A stretch of 64,000 nt of DNA from Streptomyces davaonensis JCM 4913 (GTDB lineage Bacteria; Actinomycetota; Actinomycetes; Streptomycetales; Streptomycetaceae). The notes below the pieces were generated by a model, which saw nothing but the letters and a program-made list of their open reading frames with translations, had not been told where the DNA came from and searched no databases. The position numbers and the translations under genes were made by a program. Shown here piece after piece: positions 42,134-50,761 of the stretch; within the stretch, counting starts at the first letter, position 1, and every line of letters starts with the position of its first letter. The DNA lies in the NCBI RefSeq assembly GCF_000349325.1, contig NC_020504.1, positions 3,630,053-3,694,052 on the forward strand, in the 5' to 3' direction.

Positions 42134-42361
42134 GTGGAGGTCAAGATCGGCGTGCAGCACGCGCCCCGCGAGATCGTTCTGGAGAGCGGTCAGAGCGCCG
42201 AGGAGGTCGAGCGGGCGGTGTCCGAGGCGCTGTCCGGCAAGTCGGCACTGCTGAGCCTCGTCGACGAGCACGGCCGCAAGGTCCTCGTCCCGGCCGACCG
42301 TCTCGCGTACGTCGAGCTCGGCGAGCCGGCCCCGCGCAAGGTGGGCTTCGGCGCGCTGTAA
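42134..42361 (+). CDS. DUF3107 protein
   Basis: 75-residue protein: MEVKIGVQHAPREIVLESG, KSALLSLVDEHGRKVLVPAD, YVELGEPAPRKVGFG, the full DUF3107 layout of a small beta-rich fold. Strongly conserved in actinobacteria, always small and often next to the TetR gene seen here. GGAGGGACATAGCC precedes the GTG at 42134. Molecular role unknown. A very strong terminator follows. Confidence 0.86.
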   Translation: MEVKIGVQHAPREIVLESGQSAEEVERAVSEALSGKSALLSLVDEHGRKVLVPADRLAYVELGEPAPRKVGFGAL

Positions 42362-42374
42362 GCAGCAGCTGCAC

Positions 42375-42414
42375 AAGGAGGGCCCGGCGGTTTCCGAACC
42401 GCCGGGCCCTCCTT
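42375..42414 (+). terminator. Perfect 18-bp stem terminator after DUF3107
   Basis: AAGGAGGGCCCGGCGGTT (42375-42392) pairs completely with AACCGCCGGGCCCTCCTT (42397-42414) around a TCCG tetraloop. Its symmetric A/T ends let it work on both strands. Confidence 0.9.
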
Positions 42415-42568
42415 CGTTTCCTCCGCCGTTCCTCCATCGCCGCCCCACCCGCTCTCCTTCACGGATGGAGCACAGTTCGAACACAGGGGAGGATTGCATT
42501 CCGCAGGTCAGGGGTAAGACGGGCTACGACCGTATCGAGCAGGCCGGCCATGTGGGAGGGACCCCAAC

Positions 42569-42838
42569 ATGCTCTTGGAAGCGCTGAGCTCCGCGATCCT
42601 CGGCCTGGCTCTGGCATGGGCGGCGACGGCCCGTCTGCCGCACCGTCTACCGGCCCGCTCCCTCGTCTTCATGACGGGAGTCGCAGGAGCCCTCTTCGGC
42701 GCCTTCATCACCCACACCGCACTGGACCTCGGCAACCTGTTCCTGATCCTCACAGGCGCAGCAGCAGTCTCGGCAGCATCCCTCTCCCTGCTGGTCCGCC
42801 CGTCGGGGGGAAGACTGGGCCGCAGGGCAACGGCGTGA
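42569..42838 (+). CDS. Small two- or three-helix membrane protein
   Basis: 89 residues: helix 1 LEALSSAILGLALAWAATARL, helix 2 SLVFMTGVAGALFGAFITHT, helix 3 LGNLFLILTGAAAVSAASLSLL, then a basic tail (RPSGGRLGRRATA). Helix 2-3 resembles the GlsB/YeaQ/YmgE-type or Tim44-like small integral proteins but without a firm match. GGAGGGACCCCAAC precedes ATG 42569. Stands alone between two terminators/repeats. Function unknown; conserved composition suggests a real gene. Confidence 0.72.
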   Translation: MLLEALSSAILGLALAWAATARLPHRLPARSLVFMTGVAGALFGAFITHTALDLGNLFLILTGAAAVSAASLSLLVRPSGGRLGRRATA

Positions 42839-42885
42839 AGTAGAACTCCCAGGGGCGCAAACAAACAGACGGCGCCTGCTCCCAC

Positions 42886-42935
42886 CTAAAGGGGCGCGGG
42901 GAACTGCGCGACAAGCCCCCACCGGGCAGCCGGCC
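42886..42935. repeat. Streptomyces intergenic repeat (REP-like)
   Basis: Contains AGGGGCGCGGGGAACTGCGC followed by GACAAGCCCCCACCGGG. I recognise this as a dispersed intergenic motif found many times in Streptomyces genomes. The GGGGC/GCCCC ends can pair. It fills the gap between the small membrane protein and the convergent ferritin-like gene. Confidence 0.7.
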
Positions 42936-42968
42936 GCGCAACAACAGAACCGCCCCCCACAAGAGGCG

Positions 42969-43742
42969 CTACGCCGCCAAGCCCAGCGCAGCCATCCGCT
43001 TCGTGTGCGCCTCGGTGATCCGAGAGAACATCCGCCCGACCTCAGCCAGATCGAACCCGTCGGCCACGCCACCCACCAGCATCGTCGACAGCGCGTCCCG
43101 ATCGGCAACCACCCGCTGGGACTGCGACAGCGCCTCCCCCATCAGCCGCCGCGCCCACAGCGCGAGCCGCCCGCCCACCCGCGGATCCGCGTCGATCGCC
43201 GCGCGCACCTTCTCCACCGCGAACCCGGCATGCCCCGTGTCGTCGAGCACGGCCAGGACCAGCTCCCGCGAGTCCGAGTCGAGCCGCGCCGCGACCTCCC
43301 GGTAGAAGTCACTGGCGATCGAGTCACCGACGTACGCCTTGACGAGGCCCTCCAGCCAGTCCGACGGCGCCGTCTGCTTGTGGAACCCGTCCAGCGCGGC
43401 GACGAACGGCTCCATCGCCCGCGTCGGCTCCTCACCGATCGACGTCAGCCGGTCACGCAACTGCTCGAAGTGGTGGAACTCGGCCGAGGCCATCTTCGCC
43501 AGCTCCGCCTTGTCCGCCAGCGTCGGCGCCAGCTTGGCGTCCTCCGCGAGCCGCTCGAACGCGGCCAGCTCCCCGTACGCGAGCGCGCCCAGCAGGTCGA
43601 CGACCGCGGCGCGGTACTGCGGATCGGCGGAGGCGGTCGCCCAGTCCTGGGCGGCGACGCCCGTGTGCTCGACGGGGGCGTCCTTCGCGTCCTTCGCGTC
43701 CTTGCTGTCCGCGGCCGGGTCAGGCTTGTCAGAGGTGGTCAT
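42969..43742 (-). CDS. Ferritin-like domain protein (MiaE/ferritin-like fold)
   Basis: 257 residues, all helical. Candidate di-iron ligands sit in the helix patterns YGELAAFERLAEDA, MASAEFHHFEQLRDRL (E and H/E pairs), VGDSIASDFYREVA and LDDTGHAGFAVEKV, as in tRNA hydroxylase MiaE and related ferritin-like proteins. The N-terminal 25 residues contain a KDAK repeat and are disordered. ATG 43742 was chosen (MTTSDKPD) over GTG 43751. Opposite in direction to the DEAD-box helicase. The substrate is unknown; the annotation ferritin-like fold-containing protein is what the motifs support. Confidence 0.8.
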   Translation of the reverse strand: MTTSDKPDPAADSKDAKDAKDAPVEHTGVAAQDWATASADPQYRAAVVDLLGALAYGELAAFERLAEDAKLAPTLADKAELAKMASAEFHHFEQLRDRLTSIGEEPTRAMEPFVAALDGFHKQTAPSDWLEGLVKAYVGDSIASDFYREVAARLDSDSRELVLAVLDDTGHAGFAVEKVRAAIDADPRVGGRLALWARRLMGEALSQSQRVVADRDALSTMLVGGVADGFDLAEVGRMFSRITEAHTKRMAALGLAA

Positions 43743-44060
43743 GAAGCGCACAATAGCCCGCTCGTCGCGCGGGGGAAGTCCCTGGTCAATCAGTGTGACG
43801 ACGACTACGTGACCAAATCGGCCATCGCGTGTGCGCGATTCCGGGGTATGGTGGTAATGCGCCTGCTGAGTACGTCGACGTAATTCGACGGTGTCTCGAC
43901 GGGCCGCACGTATGAGGATGCCCGGTCGGTGGCCCGATCGGCTCCGACCCGACAGCCCCTCGTCCGTACGGCACTGTGCGTACGGATTCCCGGGGGGACA
44001 CCCTCAGCGGTACGAGCGCTAGAGCGTCGGCAGTGGTCCCGTGCCTTACGGCCCGACCGT
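43743..44060 (+). other. Long leader region of the DEAD-box helicase gene
   Basis: 318 bases without a supported gene. GGTATGGTGGTAATG near 43845-43860 could hold a -10 box, leaving up to 200-300 bases of 5' leader containing several short inverted repeats (e.g. CGTACG near 43978 and 43966, GTCGACGT). DEAD-box helicase genes are often cold- or helicase-autoregulated through such leaders. The frame of the helicase is open through part of it (from 43929), so the real start could also lie here. Confidence 0.4.
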
Positions 44061-46814
44061 ATGGCAGCCGACGTCCCCCGGCACGGTCCGTCACAGACCC
44101 CCGCGCTCGCCTCGCACCGCGCACACAGAAGAGGCAGCACCCTGACTACGACTTTCCGAGAGCTCGGGATCCTTCCCGAGACCGCCGAGGCCCTTGAGGC
44201 CGTCGGTATCGTGAACCCCTTCCCCATCCAGGAGATGACGCTCCCCGTCGCCCTCTCGGGCACCGACGTCATCGGCCAGGCCAAGACCGGCACCGGCAAG
44301 ACGCTCGGCTTCGGCCTCCCGCTTCTGGAGCGCGTCACCGTCCCCGCCGACGTCGAGGCCGGGCGCGCCAAGCCCGAGGACCTGACCGACGCCCCGCAGG
44401 CGCTCGTCGTCGTCCCCACCCGCGAGCTGTGCACCCAGGTCACCAACGACCTGCTGACCGCCGGCAAGGTGCGGAACGTGCGCGTTCTCGCGATCTACGG
44501 CGGCCGCGCCTACGAGCCGCAGGTCGAGGCCCTGAAGAAGGGCGTCGACGTCATCGTCGGCACCCCGGGCCGACTGCTGGACCTCGCGGGCCAGAAGAAG
44601 CTCAACCTCAAGCACATCAAGGCACTCGTCCTCGACGAGGCCGACGAGATGCTCGACCTGGGCTTCCTGCCCGACGTCGAGAAGATCATCAACATGCTGC
44701 CGGCCCGCCGCCAGACCATGCTGTTCTCGGCGACCATGCCGGGCGCGGTGATCGGTCTCGCGCGCCGCTACATGTCCCAGCCCACGCACATCCGCGCCAC
44801 CGCGCCGGACGACGAGGGCGTGACGGTCGCGAACATCTCGCAGCACGTGTACCGCGCGCACAACATGGACAAGCCCGAGATGGTCGCGCGCATACTTCAG
44901 GCCGACGGCCGGGGACTGGCCATGGTCTTCTGCCGCACCAAGCGCACCGCGGCCGATCTCGCCGACCAGCTCAAGCAGCGTGGCTTCGCCTCCGGCGCGG
45001 TCCACGGCGACCTGGGCCAGGGCGCCCGCGAGCAGGCGCTGCGCGCCTTCCGCAACGGCAAGGTGGACGTCCTCGTCTGCACCGACGTCGCCGCGCGCGG
45101 CATCGACGTCGAGGGTGTCACGCACGTCATCAACTACCAGTCTCCGGAAGAGGAGAAGACGTACCTGCACCGCATCGGCCGTACGGGCCGCGCGGGCAAC
45201 ACGGGTACGGCGATCACGCTCGTCGACTGGGACGACATCCCGCGCTGGCAGCTGATCAACAAGGCGCTGGAGCTGAGCTTCAACGACCCGCCGGAGACGT
45301 ACTCCACCTCTCCGCACCTCTTCGAGGAGCTCGACATCCCCGCGGGCACCAAGGGTGTCCTGCCGCGCTCGGAGCGTACCCGCGCCGGTCTTGACGCGGA
45401 GGAGCTGGAGGACCTCGGCGAGACCGGTGGTCGCGGTGCGCGGGGCCGTGGTGGCCGCGGCGGTCGTGGTGAGGGCCGGGACGAGTCCCGTTCCGCCGAC
45501 CGCGAGCGCTCCGCACGTACGCCGCGCCGCCGTCGCCGTACGCGCGGCGGGGCCGTGCTGGACCCGAACGCCGCTCCGGTCGGTACGGACGCCACCGAGG
45601 CGACCCCGGAGGCCGAGGAGGCAGGAACCCGCACCCCGCGCCGCCGTCGCCGCACCCGCGGCGGATCGGCACCGGAGTCGGTCCGGACCGCGTCCACCGC
45701 GACGGAGTCGGCGGAAGCCGCCCTCGACACGGCGGAGGGCACGACTGCCACGACCGAGGTCACGGCCGCTACGGCCGAGGCGGGCACCGAGGCTCCGGCC
45801 AAGCCGCGCCGCCGCCGTACCCGCAAGTCCGCGGAGCCGACGGTGACTTCGGCGGAGGAGACCGTCGTAGCGGCACCGGCGCCGATCGCGGAGCCGACGG
45901 AGTCCGCGACCGCGGAGTCCGAGCCCGCCGCCACCAAGCCGCGCCGCCGCACCCGCAAGGCGGCCGAGCCGACCGCCGAGGCCGCGCTCGACACGGCGGA
46001 GGCGACGGAAGCGAAGCCCCGACGCACCCGCAAGGCGGCGGAAGCGGCGGTCGACACCGCGGAGGCCGTGGAGGCGAAGCCGAAGACGCGCCGCACCCGC
46101 AAGGTCGCCGAGGCCGCCCCCGAGCCGGAGACGGCCACGGAGACCAAGCCCCGCCGCACCCGCAAGGCTGCGGAGGCCGCGGTGGACACCGCCGAGGCCG
46201 TGGAGGCGAAGCCGAGGACGCGTCGCACCCGCAAGACGGCTGAGGCCGCCCCGGAGCCGGAGACGGCCACCGAGGCCAAGCCGCGCCGCACCCGCAAGGC
46301 TGCGGAAGCGGCCGTCGACACCGCCGAGGCCACCGAGGCCAAGCCGACGACGCGCCGCACCCGCAAGACCGCGGTCGCCGCCGAGATCCCGGCGCAGGCC
46401 GCGGAGGAGCCGGCCGCCCCGCGCCGCCGGACCCGCAAGGCTGCGGAAGCAGCGGTCGACACCGCGGAGGCCGTGGAGGCGAAGCCGAAGACGCGCCGCA
46501 CCCGCAAGGTCGCCGAGGCCGCCCCCGAGCCGGAGACGGCCACGGAGACCAAGCCGCGCCGCACCCGCAAGGCTGCGGAAGCGGCCGTCGACACCGCGGA
46601 GGCCACCGAGGCCAAGCCGACGACGCGCCGCACCCGCAAGACCGCGGTCGCCGCCGAGATCCCGGCGCAGGCCGCGGAGGAGCCGGCGGCCCCGCGCCGC
46701 CGGACCCGGAAGGCGACGGCAGCCGCGGCCGACACCGCGGAGGCACCCGAGGCGAAGCCCCGGACCCGCCGCACCCGCAAGGCAGCGGTCGCCGCAGAGC
46801 CCACGGAGAGCTGA
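44061..46814 (+). CDS. DEAD-box RNA helicase with long repetitive basic C-terminal tail
   Basis: About 917 residues. The core has the Q motif (NPFPIQ), AKTGTGKT, PTRELC, VLDEADEMLD, SAT, ARGIDV and HRIGRTGRAG in order, so it is an active ATP-dependent RNA unwinder. After the core come RGG-like repeats (GRGARGRGGRGGRGEG) and a 430-residue tail of Ala/Glu spacers punctuated every 20-30 residues by RRRRTRK/RRTRK clusters, likely an RNA-binding disordered tail. The start is uncertain: ATG 44061 is used, but conservation begins at TTTFRELGIL near 44145, where only a CTG (44142) follows GAAGAGG. Confidence 0.88.
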   Translation: MAADVPRHGPSQTPALASHRAHRRGSTLTTTFRELGILPETAEALEAVGIVNPFPIQEMTLPVALSGTDVIGQAKTGTGKTLGFGLPLLERVTVPADVEAGRAKPEDLTDAPQALVVVPTRELCTQVTNDLLTAGKVRNVRVLAIYGGRAYEPQVEALKKGVDVIVGTPGRLLDLAGQKKLNLKHIKALVLDEADEMLDLGFLPDVEKIINMLPARRQTMLFSATMPGAVIGLARRYMSQPTHIRATAPDDEGVTVANISQHVYRAHNMDKPEMVARILQADGRGLAMVFCRTKRTAADLADQLKQRGFASGAVHGDLGQGAREQALRAFRNGKVDVLVCTDVAARGIDVEGVTHVINYQSPEEEKTYLHRIGRTGRAGNTGTAITLVDWDDIPRWQLINKALELSFNDPPETYSTSPHLFEELDIPAGTKGVLPRSERTRAGLDAEELEDLGETGGRGARGRGGRGGRGEGRDESRSADRERSARTPRRRRRTRGGAVLDPNAAPVGTDATEATPEAEEAGTRTPRRRRRTRGGSAPESVRTASTATESAEAALDTAEGTTATTEVTAATAEAGTEAPAKPRRRRTRKSAEPTVTSAEETVVAAPAPIAEPTESATAESEPAATKPRRRTRKAAEPTAEAALDTAEATEAKPRRTRKAAEAAVDTAEAVEAKPKTRRTRKVAEAAPEPETATETKPRRTRKAAEAAVDTAEAVEAKPRTRRTRKTAEAAPEPETATEAKPRRTRKAAEAAVDTAEATEAKPTTRRTRKTAVAAEIPAQAAEEPAAPRRRTRKAAEAAVDTAEAVEAKPKTRRTRKVAEAAPEPETATETKPRRTRKAAEAAVDTAEATEAKPTTRRTRKTAVAAEIPAQAAEEPAAPRRRTRKATAAAADTAEAPEAKPRTRRTRKAAVAAEPTES
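45930..46814 (+). repeat. Diverged tandem coding repeats of the helicase tail
   Basis: Repeated modules alternate AAVDTAEAxEAKP with (K/T)TRRTRK(V/T)AEAAPEPETATE or AVAAEIPAQAAEEPAAPRR. A block including CGCGGTCGCCGCCGAGATCC recurs with an offset of 273 bases (46341 and 46614), and another with 405 bases (46081 and 46486), with almost no base changes, so recent duplication is likely. Copy number may vary between strains. Confidence 0.8.
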
Positions 46815-46824
46815 TCTCCCAACC

Positions 46825-46863
46825 GAACGGCCCGGCCCCACCCCGAGTGGAGCCGGGCCGTTC
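46825..46863 (+). terminator. Hairpin terminator after the DEAD-box helicase gene
   Basis: GAACGGCCCGGCCCCA (46825-46840) pairs with TGGAGCCGGGCCGTTC (46848-46863) with one mismatch and a 7-base loop, 10 bases past the stop codon. Confidence 0.82.
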
Positions 46864-46944
46864 GCATGCCCGATCCGCCCCGAACCGAGCCGATGAGCCC
46901 GCCCCCAACCCCGGCCCCACCCCACCCCCCGCTACCCTCGCCCC

Positions 46945-47817
46945 GTGACCACCCCCGCCCCCCTCACCCCACCCCCCGGCGCCCGCGCCTACCCCCTCCG
47001 CACGGTGCGCGGTGACTTCGCCGTCGTCGACTGTGCGGTACCGGACGGGGTGGAGGCGCGCGGTGTCGTCGTGCTGCTGCCCGGGTTCACCGGGAGCAAG
47101 GAGGACTTCACGCTGCTGCACGAGCCGCTCACGGCGCGCGGGTACCGCACGGTCGCCGTGGACGGGCGGGGGCAGTACGAGTCGGACGGGCCCGTGGACG
47201 ACGAGTCGGCCTACGCGCAGGGCGAGTTGGCGCAGGACGTGCTGGCGCAGGCGGCAGCGCTTGGCGCCCCCGTCCACCTCGTGGGGCACTCCTTCGGCGG
47301 CCAGGTCGCACGCGCCGCCGCCCTGTTGGACCACTCCCCGTTCCGGTCGCTCACGCTCGTCGCGTCCGGGCCCGCCCGGATCTCCCTGTCCCAGCAGCAA
47401 CGCGTCGAGCTGCTCCGGGACGCGCTCGCCGTGATGACGATGCCGGAGGTGTGGGAGGCGATCCTGGCCATGGGACCGCCGGAGGAAGTCGGCGGGCCGG
47501 CCCGTGGCCTCGGTGGCCTCGATCAGCTGCGGCGCCGCTGGCTCGGCAACAAGCCCGCCCAACTCATCACAGCAGGACGCCAGTTGTGCACCGAGCCGGA
47601 CCGGGTCACCGAACTGGCCGCCGTACCCCTGCCGTTCCACGTCCTGTCGGGCGAGAAGGACAACACCTGGCCGGTGCACGTCCTCGATGAAATGGCCCTA
47701 CGGCTGCACGCCCGCCGCACGATCGTGCCCGGCGCCGAGCACTCCCCCAACATCGAGCAGCCCCTGGCCACCGCCGAAGCCCTCGCCACCTTCTGGGACG
47801 CCCCTCAAAGCAGCTAG
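46945..47817 (+). CDS. Alpha/beta hydrolase
   Basis: 290 residues. VVLLPGFTGSKEDF near 42 (oxyanion), AVDGRGQYES, nucleophile elbow LVGHSFGGQVARAA near 114, FHVLSGEKDNTWP with the acid near 234, and VPGAEHSPNIEQP with the histidine near 262. Cytosolic by sequence. GTG 46945 start; the upstream DNA is C-rich with no obvious ribosome site, so translation may be leaderless. Convergent with the NYN gene: the two stops share the palindrome CTAG. Substrate unknown. Confidence 0.87.
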   Translation: MTTPAPLTPPPGARAYPLRTVRGDFAVVDCAVPDGVEARGVVVLLPGFTGSKEDFTLLHEPLTARGYRTVAVDGRGQYESDGPVDDESAYAQGELAQDVLAQAAALGAPVHLVGHSFGGQVARAAALLDHSPFRSLTLVASGPARISLSQQQRVELLRDALAVMTMPEVWEAILAMGPPEEVGGPARGLGGLDQLRRRWLGNKPAQLITAGRQLCTEPDRVTELAAVPLPFHVLSGEKDNTWPVHVLDEMALRLHARRTIVPGAEHSPNIEQPLATAEALATFWDAPQSS

Positions 47818-48716
47818 TACTGCGCCTGAAGGTGCTCCCAGAAGCCGTCCCGCAGCGCCCGCCGCAGGTCCGCCTGTCCGCGCAGGGAGTACTGAAGCAG
47901 CCCCTCCGCCTCGACCAGCAGATCCTGGTCCACGGAGCCCGGCAGATACGGATGCCCGGGGAGCAGCTCCACCATCGACTCCCGGCCCCGCGCCGCCAGC
48001 CACTTCGCGGCGATCTGCGCGCCGACGAAGCGGACGTCCTCGCGGGTGGGCCGGGTGGCCGTCACCTCGTAGGCGGCGGCCGTGCGCCGGGAGACGTACG
48101 GCTTGAAGAACTCGAGGTCGAAGGTGCGCTGGCTGTCGACCTCCCACAAGAGGGGTTCCGCCTGATTGCGGCCCTCCGGGGCCTCGATGCCCCACAGATG
48201 GACCCGGGCGCCGTACCCCTGCGCCGCCTCCACCGCGGAGACCAGGTCCTCGTCACCGCCGAGCAGGGCCGCGTCACTGATGGCGCGGTGCCGGGCGAGG
48301 GACTCCAGGTCGGTGCGGATCAGCGAGTCGACGCCCTTCTGCTGGTTGTTGGCGTTGAGGTTGCCGAGCCGCACCTTCACATCCGGCAGCTCGGCGATCG
48401 ACTGCTGCTCGGCGGTGTGGATCCGGCGCCGGGCGCCGTCGTACCAGTAGACGCGGAGCAGTCTGCTGTCCGCGAAGATCGTCCGGGCGCGGTCGATCAG
48501 CGCCTCGATCAGGCCCTCGGCGTCCAGGTCGAAGGCGCGCCGGTCCTCGGTCCCGGAGACGAGCCGGCCGGCGGCCGCGTAGAGATACCCCGCGTCGACG
48601 AAGATCGCATGGGTCGAGGGTGTCTTCGCCACCTCGGCGAGCATGCGCTGGAGCAACTCGTTGGTGCGGTCGATACGGGCGCCGAGCGCCGCGAGGTCGT
48701 CGTTCATCGCTTCCAT
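47814..48716 (-). CDS. NYN-domain protein (predicted PIN-like RNase)
   Basis: 300 residues. The NYN/PIN-like core has the acidic residues HAIFVDAGYLYAAAG (first Asp), QQKGVDSLIRTDLESLA (K-x-VD) and AALLGGDEDLVSAVEAA (GDxD), which together form the metal site of these RNases. The N-terminal 35 residues are a helix (LAALGARIDRTNELLQRMLAEV), perhaps for dimerisation; a C-terminal helical domain follows (from about 195). Start taken as ATG 48716; ATG 48707 is an alternative. RNA target unknown. Confidence 0.8.
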   Translation of the reverse strand: MEAMNDDLAALGARIDRTNELLQRMLAEVAKTPSTHAIFVDAGYLYAAAGRLVSGTEDRRAFDLDAEGLIEALIDRARTIFADSRLLRVYWYDGARRRIHTAEQQSIAELPDVKVRLGNLNANNQQKGVDSLIRTDLESLARHRAISDAALLGGDEDLVSAVEAAQGYGARVHLWGIEAPEGRNQAEPLLWEVDSQRTFDLEFFKPYVSRRTAAAYEVTATRPTREDVRFVGAQIAAKWLAARGRESMVELLPGHPYLPGSVDQDLLVEAEGLLQYSLRGQADLRRALRDGFWEHLQAQY

Positions 48717-48882
48717 TGTCCCGGCGGTCACGCTGCGAACACAACCGGTCCCGCTCGGTCTTCCTGACGCCGCTTACCGGTCAGTAATTAGCCGTTCGAA
48801 AAATTTCCTTAGCGTAGGGAATGTTTGTAACACGCAAGCCGTTGACTAGTGCGTACCAAGGAACCAGACGAAGGGAGAAGCG

Positions 48883-49035
48883 ATGCGCTTCGAGATCATG
48901 CGACTCGATGAGGTCAACGGCACGACCGTGGACAGCACCGTCGTGGACGCCGCCTCCGTCAACCGGATCGTTCAGCAGGCCGCGGCGATCGGACAGCGGC
49001 TGTGGATCCGCCCGGCCGAGGTTTCCGCCTCGTAA
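48883..49035 (+). CDS. Conserved small Streptomyces protein
   Basis: 50 residues: MRFEIMRLDEVNGTTVDST, VVDAASVNRIVQQAAAIGQ, then RLWIRPAEVSAS. Strong ribosome site GAAGGGAGAAGCG before ATG 48883, and a terminator right after. I recall similar short proteins in many Streptomyces genomes; no function known. A beta-alpha-beta mini-fold is plausible. The upstream DNA is AT-rich (TTTCCTTAGCGTAGGGAATG around 48809) and probably holds its promoter. Confidence 0.72.
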   Translation: MRFEIMRLDEVNGTTVDSTVVDAASVNRIVQQAAAIGQRLWIRPAEVSAS

Positions 49036-49058
49036 CCCGGATCCACTCAAAAAAGCTT

Positions 49059-49093
49059 CAGGGCCCCGTACGGAAACGCCGTACGGGGCCCTG
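49059..49093. terminator. Bidirectional terminator between the small protein and marC
   Basis: CAGGGCCCCGTACGG (49059-49073) pairs perfectly with CCGTACGGGGCCCTG (49079-49093), five-base loop. The upstream AAAAAAGCTT gives a U-run for the leftward marC transcript. Confidence 0.88.
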
Positions 49094-49128
49094 CGCGTAT
49101 CGGTGGTCAGCAGACCACGGCCGGCGGG

Positions 49129-49734
49129 TCAGCTCGACTGGATGACCTGGGTGACGCCGTTGATGATCTGCTGCACGGCGATCGCGGAGAGCATCATCCC
49201 GGCGAGCCGGGTCACCAGCACCACACCGCCGTCCTTGATGACTCGGATGATCAGCAGCGAGTACCGCATCACCAGCCACAGCACGACATGGATGGCGAGG
49301 ATCGCCGTCCACACCGAGACCTGCGTGGCCACGCTGTCGGCCTTCTGCACAGCCAGGATGACGGAGACGATCGCGCCGGGCCCGGCAAGCAGCGGCATGC
49401 CCAGCGGTACGAGCGCCACATTGACGTCCTTGGTCTGCTTGGGCTCGTCCGTCTTGCCGGTGAGCAGATCGAGCGCGATGAGCAGAAGCAGCAGACCGCC
49501 CGCGATCATCAGCGCGGGCACCGAGACATGCAGATAGTTCAGGATCTGATGGCCGAGGAGCCCGAAGACGGCGATCACGCCGCCCGCCACACAGACGGCC
49601 TGGAAGGCCATCCGCTTCTGCACCTTCGCCGGGCGTCCCGAGGTCAGCGCCAGGAAGATCGGGGTGATCCCCGGGGGATCCATGATGACAAAAAGGGTCA
49701 AAAAGAGAGAGCCGAAGACGGCAACGTCGAACAT
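49129..49734 (-). CDS. MarC family integral membrane protein
   Basis: 201 residues with six hydrophobic helices: FGSLFLTLFVIMDPPGITPI, AVCVAGGVIAVFGLLGHQI, VPALMIAGGLLLLLIALDLL, PLLAGPGAIVSVILAV, TAILAIHVVLWLVMRYSLL and VTRLAGMMLSAIAVQQIING. The DPPG, P-L-x-A-GPGAI and RLxGmmL motifs are the MarC/UPF0056 signature. Function is unresolved in the family despite the multiple-antibiotic-resistance name. Starts ATG 49734, 53 bases... upstream region shared with the PHP gene in the same direction, possibly one operon. Confidence 0.9.
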   Translation of the reverse strand: MFDVAVFGSLFLTLFVIMDPPGITPIFLALTSGRPAKVQKRMAFQAVCVAGGVIAVFGLLGHQILNYLHVSVPALMIAGGLLLLLIALDLLTGKTDEPKQTKDVNVALVPLGMPLLAGPGAIVSVILAVQKADSVATQVSVWTAILAIHVVLWLVMRYSLLIIRVIKDGGVVLVTRLAGMMLSAIAVQQIINGVTQVIQSS

Positions 49735-49787
49735 CAGTGAAGAGGCCTTGCGAAGAAGTGAAAGTGGGTGAGCGTGAGGGACGTGCC

Positions 49788-50645
49788 TCAGGCTCCGCCG
49801 GTCCCGGGCACCGGGAACGCCCCGGTCGCGCGCCGGGTGATCTCGCCGTAGACCTCGGGGTCGGTCGTGTACTCGCCGAGCACGCAGGTCTTGCGGCTGC
49901 CGTGGTAGTCGCTGGAGCCGGTCATCAGCAGGCCCAGGTCCTTGCCGAGGCCGCGCAGCCGCGCCCGGGTGTCCGGGTCGTGGTCCATGTGGTCGACCTC
50001 GATGCCGTCGAGTCCGGCCGCGGCCAGCTCCGCGATGGCCGACTCGGGCACGGTACGGCCCCGCTTGGCGGCCGCGGGATGAGCGAAGACGGCGACTCCG
50101 CCCGCGCCCTTCACCAGCCGGATCGCCTCGAAGGGATCCGTCTCGTGCTTCTCCACGAAAGCCCGCCCGCCGTCGGCAAGCCAGTCCTGCGTGAAGGCGT
50201 CGCCCACGGTCGGCACGACCCCCAGCTCGACCAGCGCGGAGGCGACATGCGGCCGTCCGACCGATCCGTCGCCGGCGATCCGCGAGACCTGCTCCCAGGT
50301 CACCGGCACGCCCAGCTCGTTCAGCTTGGCGATCATGCCCTTGGCCCGCGGCACCCGGTCGTCCCGCACCAGCTCCCGCTCGGCGAGCAGCGCCGGCTCC
50401 TCGGGATCGAAGAGGTAGGCCAACATGTGCATGCTGACCCCGTCGATCCGACAGGACAGCTCGGCCCCGGTCACGAGCGTCAGCCCCTCGGGCAGCGCGG
50501 CAATGGCCTCGGCGTACCCACGGGTGGTGTCGTGATCGGTGAGCGCGACGACATCAAGACCCGCGCCGGCGGCATTGCGCACCAGCTCAGCGGGAGTGTC
50601 CGTACCGTCGGACGCGGTGGAGTGGGTGTGCAGGTCAATACGCAC
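49788..50645 (-). CDS. PHP-domain phosphoesterase
   Basis: 285 residues, polymerase/histidinol phosphatase fold. Metal-binding motifs are RIDLHTHSTASDGTDTP near residue 5, VALTDHDTTRGY near 35, GAELSC near 61, VAVFAHP near 195, and MTGSSDYHGSRK near 245. These are the motifs of the RNase AM/YciV-type PHP hydrolases acting on nucleotides or short RNA/DNA ends. ATG 50645 start. Precedes marC in the same direction. No membrane segment. Confidence 0.9.
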   Translation of the reverse strand: MRIDLHTHSTASDGTDTPAELVRNAAGAGLDVVALTDHDTTRGYAEAIAALPEGLTLVTGAELSCRIDGVSMHMLAYLFDPEEPALLAERELVRDDRVPRAKGMIAKLNELGVPVTWEQVSRIAGDGSVGRPHVASALVELGVVPTVGDAFTQDWLADGGRAFVEKHETDPFEAIRLVKGAGGVAVFAHPAAAKRGRTVPESAIAELAAAGLDGIEVDHMDHDPDTRARLRGLGKDLGLLMTGSSDYHGSRKTCVLGEYTTDPEVYGEITRRATGAFPVPGTGGA

Positions 50646-50761
50646 GCGCGAGCTCCAACGGGGTCAGACGGAAAGCGGACACGTCAAGGATAGCGGCTGA
50701 GGAACGCAGCCCCGTCACACCCAAAACCAAGGTTCACTACTTACGAGCGGCTGAGCGACTC

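Noticed and set aside
45430..46814. Repeats in the helicase gene as a CRISPR array.
   Set aside because: They keep the reading frame, encode basic motifs, and have no regular unique spacers.
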